Assembly: GCA_019058135.1 (NCBI GenBank) | Contig: JAHLWE010000497.1 | Location: 1-10,489 of the forward strand | From: Promethearchaeota archaeon | Lineage (GTDB): Archaea; Asgardarchaeota; Lokiarchaeia; Sigyniarchaeales; SOKP01 | Direction of reading: 5' to 3' | DNA length: 10,489 nucleotides | In this document: piece by piece, positions 6,334 through 10,489 of the stretch | How the letters are laid out: each line of letters starts with the position of its first letter | How positions within the stretch are numbered: the stretch's first letter is position 1 | Translations under genes and position numbers: made by a program | The notes under the pieces: model-generated | The model's input: only the letters and a program-made list of their open reading frames with translations | What the model was told of the DNA's origin: nothing | The model's database searches: none

Positions 6334-6368
6334 TAGATTTTTTTTGTTAGATTTTTTAATAGATTTTT
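6334..6368. repeat. Three TAGATTTTT repeats in the divergent promoter region
   Basis: TAGATTTTT occurs at 6334-6342, 6348-6356 and 6360-6368, with spacings of 14 and 12 bases. The first two lie in an imperfect 14-base tandem repeat (TTGTTAGATTTTTT). They occupy the region between the minus-strand gene's Shine-Dalgarno and its TATA box, and the third overlaps the TATA box. This could be binding sites or simple slippage in AT-rich DNA. Confidence 0.5.
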
Positions 6369-6374
6369 ATATCC
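6361..6374 (-). promoter_or_regulatory. TATA box of the unrecognised helical protein gene
   Basis: The minus strand reads AGGATATAAAAATC here, a good archaeal TATA box. Transcription would start about 25 bases downstream, near 6343, leaving a leader of about 35 bases that contains the TAAGGAT site. Confidence 0.5.
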
Positions 6375-6380
6375 TCTTAT

Positions 6381-6392
6381 TATTTATAAAAT
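6381..6392 (+). promoter_or_regulatory. TATA box of the MfnD-like gene
   Basis: TATTTATAAAAT is centred about 33 bases before the GTG at 6420, predicting transcription start close to 6413 and an almost leaderless message. No Shine-Dalgarno is visible. Confidence 0.5.
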
Positions 6393-6419
6393 ATATCCTT
6401 ATTCATTTTATTTTGATAT

Positions 6420-7724
6420 GTGAGATTTTCATTTTTGAGTTTATTCATTTTTGAGTTTATTTCGGGAGGTGGTTTTAATAAGGAAACTCTGCCGATTTCT
6501 TTATTTTGTGAAGGATTTGCTATGCTTCGAGCATGTATAGAAGATTTTAAGTCAATCGATTTTGAAATTGAAACCCTTCTAGATGATCGAATCTCAAAAT
6601 TAAATGAAATTCTTGTGGCAGATACTATTTCAATTGTAAAAAAAAATGATGATTTTATTAAAATATTTAAAAAAATTCTCTTAAATAATGATTATGCATT
6701 TATAATTGCGCCAGAATTTCAAAATATTTTATATAATCTCACGAAATTGGCCACAGACAATCATAAAAATCTCTTAAGTGTCGGCTCAAACTTTATTCAA
6801 CAATTCACTTCAAAATATCAAACATATGAATTTTTTCAATTGATGAACCTAAACACTCCCAAAACATATTTAATTCCATCTAATAACAATGGTTTGAATA
6901 TTAAAGTTTTAAATAACATTTTTGAAAAATTAAGAAAACCAATTATTCTAAAACCAGAAGATGGAGTCGGTGCAGAATCTATTTTTTTTATCGATAATGT
7001 TGAAAGACTAAATGCATTTATAAAACAAATGAATTTCAATAAGGAAAGTTTTATCAAGAGACCATTCATAATTCAAGAATATGTTTCCGGACAAGATCTC
7101 AGTGTTTCTTTTATTGGGAGGAAATTAAATTCAATTGAAAATTCTTATAAACCTTTACCCATCTGTATTAATGCCCAAATCCTAAATATTTCAAAATCAA
7201 CTGAACCAAGCCAATATTTTGGTGGATATTCACCAATAGTAAGTGTTCCAATGAATTACTTAAACCAATTAGTTTCAGCATTATCAAAATTCAAAGTAGA
7301 AGGGTATTTTGGGGTTGATTTCATTAAATGTACTTCAAATCCAAATCCCTTATACTTTATTGAAATTAATCCCCGATTGACAACAAGTTATTTGGGAATT
7401 CGAAATATTTTGAAAGAAAATATTTTCGAAATTATATATAACTCCAAACTTGGTAATATAAAAGATTTTGATCCTCATCCAATTAGCTTTTCACATTATC
7501 GTAGGTTGGATTTTTCCTTAGAAGAAAAAATAAATTCTAAAAAACAACCAGATTCGAATTTAGTTGAAATCTTTTTTCTAAAAGATATTCCTGAAATTAT
7601 AACACCCCCAATATCTATAGATGGTTTTAATTTTTCGTCATTTGTTGCAACAAACGAGAAGTCTTTAATGGATTCGGAAAAAAAATTACGAAAAATTAAA
7701 AATAATATTAAAAACTTTTTCTAG
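6420..7724 (+). CDS. mfnD: ATP-grasp ligase, tyramine--L-glutamate ligase (MfnD)-like
   Basis: 434 residues, cytosolic. The N-terminus FIFEFISGGG (9-18) followed by PISLFCEGFAMLRA, then TLLDDR (52-57), matches the archaeal ATP-grasp family of MfnD (Methanocaldococcus MJ0815), which joins tyramine to the gamma-carboxyl of glutamate in methanofuran synthesis. ATP-grasp signatures follow: KPEDGVGAES (178-187), IIQEYVSGQDLSVS (217-230), GYFGVDFI (295-302) and the metal-binding EINPRLTTSYLG (315-326). Methanofuran serves the archaeal C1 (Wood-Ljungdahl) pathway, which Asgard archaea of the Lokiarchaeia type carry. The start is uncertain: GTG at 6420, or TTG at 6435, which gives an N-terminus closer to the family. 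A 16-base tandem duplication lies right there. The gene ends two bases before the stop of a convergent gene. It could instead be a relative acting on another amine. Confidence 0.72.
   Translation: MRFSFLSLFIFEFISGGGFNKETLPISLFCEGFAMLRACIEDFKSIDFEIETLLDDRISKLNEILVADTISIVKKNDDFIKIFKKILLNNDYAFIIAPEFQNILYNLTKLATDNHKNLLSVGSNFIQQFTSKYQTYEFFQLMNLNTPKTYLIPSNNNGLNIKVLNNIFEKLRKPIILKPEDGVGAESIFFIDNVERLNAFIKQMNFNKESFIKRPFIIQEYVSGQDLSVSFIGRKLNSIENSYKPLPICINAQILNISKSTEPSQYFGGYSPIVSVPMNYLNQLVSALSKFKVEGYFGVDFIKCTSNPNPLYFIEINPRLTTSYLGIRNILKENIFEIIYNSKLGNIKDFDPHPISFSHYRRLDFSLEEKINSKKQPDSNLVEIFFLKDIPEIITPPISIDGFNFSSFVATNEKSLMDSEKKLRKIKNNIKNFF
6428..6459. repeat. 16-base perfect tandem duplication at the MfnD-like start
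   Basis: TTCATTTTTGAGTTTA occurs at 6428-6443 and again immediately at 6444-6459. The unit is not a multiple of three, so one copy changes the frame relative to upstream start codons. The second copy encodes the conserved FIFEFI segment. Confidence 0.9.
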
Positions 7725-7726
7725 TT

Positions 7727-8596
7727 TCATAAAGAAATAAGAAATAATGCAATAAACGCTCCATAGTGAATAACTAAACTTATAATCAAGGCTCTCTCAA
7801 TTTTTATATATTTATTTACACTAAGATTATATGTGACTAACCAAAGTGACCATACTTGAAAAAATATTAAAAGAGAATTATCCAAAATTGTCAAATAATT
7901 CAGATCTAAATTTAACAAGATATTATGAATTATTAGATATATTAAAATTGGAAAATAAACCAACCCAAAGTTAAGAAAAATTTTAAAAGAATTCTCACTT
8001 TTTTTATAGAAAAGCCAACTGAATAATTCTATTAAAAAATAGAATATTAAATAATTTAGAACAAAAATTAAACCCAAAATAAATTTGGAAAACGAATCTA
8101 AAAGTAATGGAAATTCAACAAAATCTTGAAAAAATAAAATACATGTATTTAAGCCAGATAAACCCGCAAAAATTGCTCCTGTTATCATTATACTTATTGA
8201 TATAACTATAGTTAAGATATTTTCTGTTGGATTACCGAGAAACATTTTTTTCGGAGTAAATGATAAAATACCTCTTAAAAAAGGCGACTTTATATCCTTT
8301 TCAGTAATTTTCGTGGATTCAATTGAATCTATATTTTGATCAAGGAATTTATAGGCATGACCCCCAAGAGTGGTCAGATAATACTTTTTATTCTTCTCTT
8401 GAAAAATTAAATCTTTTAGTACCTCTAAATGATGATAAATTGTCCCAGTACTCGCCCCTAATATTTTTTTAAAGTTTGTAAAGGATGAATATCCTTGCTC
8501 ACCAATAATTTTAAGCATTTTACGTCGAATTTCATGACTTAAAGCTGAATAGAAATTTTTTTCTTTATGATTGGGTTCTTTTCTTTCTGAATCCAT
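7727..8596 (-). CDS. Winged-helix (ArsR-like) DNA-binding protein with a five-helix membrane domain
   Basis: 289 residues. The N-terminal cytosolic winged helix (about 12-85) has the ArsR-like opening FYSALSHEIRRKMLKII, the recognition region GASTGTIYHHLEVLKDL, and a wing QEKNKKYYLTTLG. A linker leads to about five transmembrane helices (125-148, 168-194, 205-230, 240-258, 266-288), in an arrangement reminiscent of Yip1-type membrane domains (the SFKIFLNFGLVYFPILIY segment). Archaea have many such membrane-tethered winged-helix proteins, presumed to sense the membrane or a ligand there and act on nearby promoters; none is well characterised to my knowledge. It lies 35 bases downstream of a small membrane-protein gene on the same strand, so the two are probably co-transcribed and may act together. 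Its end is only two bases from that of the convergent MfnD-like gene. Confidence 0.82.
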   Translation of the reverse strand: MDSERKEPNHKEKNFYSALSHEIRRKMLKIIGEQGYSSFTNFKKILGASTGTIYHHLEVLKDLIFQEKNKKYYLTTLGGHAYKFLDQNIDSIESTKITEKDIKSPFLRGILSFTPKKMFLGNPTENILTIVISISIMITGAIFAGLSGLNTCILFFQDFVEFPLLLDSFSKFILGLIFVLNYLIFYFLIELFSWLFYKKSENSFKIFLNFGLVYFPILIYLIIHNILLNLDLNYLTILDNSLLIFFQVWSLWLVTYNLSVNKYIKIERALIISLVIHYGAFIALFLISL

Positions 8597-8631
8597 TAAC
8601 TATACCACACAAAATTTAGAAAAAATTTTAA

Positions 8632-9099
8632 TTATTCTTCGATTTGGGTATTATTTTTTACTTCAATTTGATTTACCGGTATCTCTTCTTTCCAAGTTAA
8701 TTTAACAATAATCTCAATAAAAATTAATGAAAATCCAACTACAAAAAAATAAAATCCAAGCTGAATTGTCAAAATAAACGCTATTTGATTTACAATAAAA
8801 TCTAAAATGAATATTGTGTTAAATCCTAATCCAATTAACTGGATTATAATTGAATTGATCTTTAAATCTTGACGAAATGTATATAAAATGCTTCCAAAAA
8901 GGCATATTATTCCTGACATAAGAGGAAAAAAATACACAAATGCATCTGGGTCAAATGGTGATAAAAAAAATATCAAAATTAAATTATTATCACTAAACCA
9001 TGATAAAAATTCAGATAAAATGACAAATATCCCACCTATTATACCTATATAAGAAAAATAATTTACCTCTTTAGCCTTTGAAAGTAATGATGTCGACAT
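8632..9099 (-). CDS. Small four-helix membrane protein, function unknown
   Basis: 155 residues with about four hydrophobic helices (15-35, 53-74, 83-103, 108-132), a short basic N-terminus (SLLSKAKE) and a hydrophilic acidic C-tail (KEEIPVNQIEVKNNTQIEE). There is no signal peptide cleavage site and no conserved catalytic motif I recognise. The first gene of a probable two-gene operon with the winged-helix membrane protein, it is a candidate partner or sensor for that regulator; this is inferred only from position. The ATG at 9099-9097 is the only reasonable start. TATA-like elements about 25 and 42 bases upstream predict a leaderless or very short-leader message. Confidence 0.75.
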   Translation of the reverse strand: MSTSLLSKAKEVNYFSYIGIIGGIFVILSEFLSWFSDNNLILIFFLSPFDPDAFVYFFPLMSGIICLFGSILYTFRQDLKINSIIIQLIGLGFNTIFILDFIVNQIAFILTIQLGFYFFVVGFSLIFIEIIVKLTWKEEIPVNQIEVKNNTQIEE

Positions 9100-9114
9100 T
9101 TTAAACCACTTTCT

Positions 9115-9148
9115 CTTTTCTTTATAATAATCTTTTCTTTATAATAAT
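9115..9148 (-). promoter_or_regulatory. Duplicated TATA-containing 17-mer, tandem core promoter
   Basis: CTTTTCTTTATAATAAT occurs perfectly at 9115-9131 and again at 9132-9148. On the minus strand each copy reads ATTATTATAAAGAAAAG and contains a TATA-like ATTATAAAG. The near copy would start transcription at about 9100, directly at the ATG at 9099; the far copy about 17 bases earlier. The repeat is certain; its promoter role is inferred. Confidence 0.55.
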
Positions 9149-9210
9149 CTATCTTTTTTTTAAAATTGGCTTTATCTGTATTTTAATGTAAATTATTAAA
9201 TAAGAAAATA

Positions 9211-9256
9211 ATTATAAAATAATTAACATTTAAAAAACAATTCTAAATAATATAAG
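9211..9256 (+). promoter_or_regulatory. Candidate TATA boxes for the small GTPase gene
   Basis: Three TATA-like elements precede the gene: ATTATAAAAT at 9211-9220, CATTTAAAAA at 9227-9236, and AAATAATATA around 9245-9254. They would start transcription near 9242, 9258 and 9275 respectively. Only the first two leave the GGAGG at 9276-9280 inside a leader; the third would give a leaderless TTG message. The choice cannot be made from sequence. Confidence 0.3.
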
Positions 9257-9273
9257 ATCCAAGTTTTTAATGA

Positions 9274-9816
9274 TTGGAGGGAACTAAAATTACAGAACAG
9301 TCTGAGGACGTTTATAAATATAAGATTACTCTTTTTGGGACAGGAGGAGTTGGTAAAACTAGTCTTCTGTTGCGCTACATAAAAAAAACCTTTAATGAAG
9401 ATCTCAAAAAGACCATTGGCAGTAATTTCCTTATCAAAGATGTTAATATCGACAATAAGAAAGTAAGACTCCTCTTGTGGGATATAGGAGGTCAAGCTCA
9501 ATTTCAAAAGCTAAGACGAATTTACTTTAAGGGTTCAAATGGCGCTTTAGGAGTCTATGACGTTACTAGTTCTGACTCTCTAATGAAAATACCAGGTTGG
9601 GTTAGCTCAATTAATAAATCAGTAAATAAGGAAATCCCAATGATATTGGTTGGGAACAAAATTGATCTCGAGCGTAAAGTTAGTAATGAAGAAGGTGAAG
9701 AATTGGCAACGCGCCTAAAGTGTGAATATTTGGAAACTTCAGCGAAGACAGGCGAGAATGTAGAGAAAGCTTTTCAATTTATAGCGAGAAGGTGTCTTGA
9801 GGAATCTCAAATGTAA
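9274..9816 (+). CDS. Ras/Rab-superfamily small GTPase
   Basis: 180 residues from the TTG at 9274, cytosolic. All five G motifs are present: G1 GTGGVGKTS (22-30), G2 threonine in KKTIGSNF (T47), G3 WDIGGQAQF (69-77), G4 VGNKID (126-131), G5 ETSAKTG (154-160). The overall length and YKYKITLFGTGGVG opening fit Ras/Rab/Rup proteins, but switch II reads DIGGQ, like Arf or G-alpha (DVGGQ), rather than the Ras DTAGQ. Glutamine Q74 is in the catalytic position, so GTP hydrolysis should be intact. The C-terminus (RRCLEESQM) has no CaaX or double-cysteine prenylation motif and no N-terminal myristoylation glycine. Such GTPases are abundant in Asgard archaea. The start is uncertain: TTG at 9274 directly follows an in-frame stop, while an ATT at 9289 lies eight bases after a strong GGAGG site. 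It is the only gene of its transcription unit, closed by a T run. Confidence 0.9.
   Translation: MEGTKITEQSEDVYKYKITLFGTGGVGKTSLLLRYIKKTFNEDLKKTIGSNFLIKDVNIDNKKVRLLLWDIGGQAQFQKLRRIYFKGSNGALGVYDVTSSDSLMKIPGWVSSINKSVNKEIPMILVGNKIDLERKVSNEEGEELATRLKCEYLETSAKTGENVEKAFQFIARRCLEESQM
9276..9280 (+). promoter_or_regulatory. GGAGG Shine-Dalgarno lying inside the annotated GTPase N-terminus
   Basis: A perfect GGAGG (within TTGGAGGGAAC) begins two bases into the TTG-initiated frame. Its spacing of eight bases to the in-frame ATT at 9289 is ideal for a start there. No ATG or GTG in frame lies between the upstream stop and the G1 motif. Confidence 0.45.
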
Positions 9817-9826
9817 TTTTTTTTTT
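9817..9826 (+). terminator. Ten-T run directly after the GTPase stop
   Basis: Ten consecutive T follow immediately on the TAA stop codon. This is a strong intrinsic archaeal termination signal and separates the GTPase from the thrS gene. Confidence 0.6.
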
Positions 9827-9992
9827 AAAATTAAATTTACCCTTATTTTCTAACTAATTACGTTCTTTAAAATATTTTTATTTTGAATACTCTTCATAAT
9901 TGAATCCTTAATTTAAAATATAGTTTCAATCTGCTCAAGAAGAGAAAAAATCTGAAAAATTTAACAAATTTTTTATTGAAAGTCTCGATAAA

Positions 9993-10006
9993 GTAAATTA
10001 TATTTA
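9993..10006 (+). promoter_or_regulatory. Candidate TATA box for thrS
   Basis: The AT-rich GTAAATTATATTTA is centred about 32 bases before the ATG at 10032, which would give a message with only a few leader bases. The rest of 9827-9990 shows no RNA gene or recognisable element. The call is weak because the whole region is AT-rich. Confidence 0.3.
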
Positions 10007-10031
10007 TTTGAATGATAAGCGTGTATGGAAA

Positions 10032-10489
10032 ATGAAAATATTATTAATACACTCAGAAGGCTTGGAAGTATATAAAAAAAAGCCAGCTACTTCGGAACCA
10101 CAGGAATTTGAGAAAAATAAGATAGAATTAGAAGGGTTAATTCTTGTAGCATATGTTTCTGTAGAAGATCAAGATACATATGATACTGACGTCATTGCTA
10201 ATCAAGGTGCGGAGGTAATTGAAGATGCAATTTATCAGATTGAAGGATTTCCCGAAAAAATCCGCCAACAAAATAAAGAAATTCAAAAATACAATTTAAA
10301 AGTTGAGAAGAGTGAAAGAAAAGGAAAACTCAGAAAAGAAAAGGAGTTAATCCTTGATGAATCCAAATATAAAGTAGATAAAGTATTAGTATATCCTTGG
10401 GCTCATTTAAGCAAGTTTTTAAGCAATGATAAGGAAGCTATGAATGTATGTCCTAAGATTGCCGAATTATTAAAGGATCGGGGTATAGA
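10032..10489 (+). CDS. thrS: Threonyl-tRNA synthetase, archaeal type, N-terminal editing domain (3' end beyond the window)
   Basis: 152 complete codons, then cut by the right edge. The start MKILLIHSEGLEVY matches the archaeal ThrRS N-terminal domain (tRNA-Thr_ED, PF08915), a D-aminoacyl-tRNA deacylase-like module that removes serine mis-attached to tRNA-Thr. Further family blocks are ILVAYVSVE (37-45), then VLVYPWAHLSKFLSN (118-132) and KIAELLKDRGI (142-152). The catalytic synthetase body lies outside the window. Compared with the archaeal pattern as I remember it, about 40 extra, mostly charged residues (roughly 73-115) separate the helix after VSVE from the VYPWAHLS strand. The ATG at 10032 gives the normal family N-terminus; the frame stays open for 36 more codons upstream to a TAG at 9921, with only a TTG (10008) as an obvious alternative start. 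Confidence 0.88.
   Translation, partial: MKILLIHSEGLEVYKKKPATSEPQEFEKNKIELEGLILVAYVSVEDQDTYDTDVIANQGAEVIEDAIYQIEGFPEKIRQQNKEIQKYNLKVEKSERKGKLRKEKELILDESKYKVDKVLVYPWAHLSKFLSNDKEAMNVCPKIAELLKDRGI

Noticed and set aside
6836..7069. Minus-strand open frame of 77 codons
   Set aside because: Antisense to the conserved ATP-grasp core, with no start signal or domain.
7700..7750. A terminator between the convergent MfnD-like and winged-helix genes
   Set aside because: Only two bases separate the stop codons, and no clear T run or hairpin lies outside the coding frames, so termination must occur inside the opposite gene or cannot be located.
9270..9287. ATG at 9270 as start of the GTPase
   Set aside because: It is in another frame and meets a stop after five codons; it could only be a tiny upstream frame.
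9223..9507. Minus-strand open frame of 94 codons
   Set aside because: Mostly antisense to the G1-G3 part of the GTPase, without any recognisable feature.

Overview
The window is strongly AT-rich and reads as archaeal, most probably an Asgard (Lokiarchaeia-like) genome. This is inferred from four things. A Ras/Rab-type small GTPase carries all five G motifs. The start of an archaeal-type threonyl-tRNA synthetase (DTD-like editing domain, IHS and VYPWAHLS motifs) runs off the right edge. There is an MfnD-type ATP-grasp ligase of methanofuran synthesis. Several genes have archaeal TATA boxes and short or absent leaders. No tRNA, rRNA, CRISPR array or insertion sequence was seen, and no gene-free stretch exceeds about 300 bases.

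Left part (1-1025, minus strand): the 5' end of a short-chain dehydrogenase (SDR) gene cut by the left edge, a GNAT acetyltransferase, and a truncated second copy of the same SDR 5' end. The two SDR starts, with their upstream DNA, match at 80 of 85 positions at an offset of 970 bases, so this is a decayed local duplication flanking the GNAT gene.

Centre left (1151-5073, plus strand): a probable four-gene cassette. It encodes a membrane protein with two helices, a bPH2 domain and a C-terminal XRE helix-turn-helix; a small protein with two tandem XRE domains; an ABC-2 type ATPase; and a large ABC-2 type permease that overlaps the ATPase gene by 4 bases. The inferred theme is an export or membrane-maintenance transporter governed by a membrane-tethered and a soluble XRE regulator. 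This is the most system-like part of the window.

Centre right (5090-7724): two divergent genes share a 100-base promoter region. One encodes an unrecognised all-helical cytosolic protein (minus strand); the other encodes the MfnD-like ATP-grasp ligase (plus strand), whose 5' end carries a 16-base tandem duplication.

Right part (7727-9099, minus strand): a small four-helix membrane protein and a winged-helix protein with a five-helix membrane domain form a probable two-gene operon, preceded by a perfectly duplicated TATA-containing 17-mer. Then, on the plus strand, come the small GTPase (9274-9816), with an uncertain non-ATG start, and the partial thrS (from 10032).
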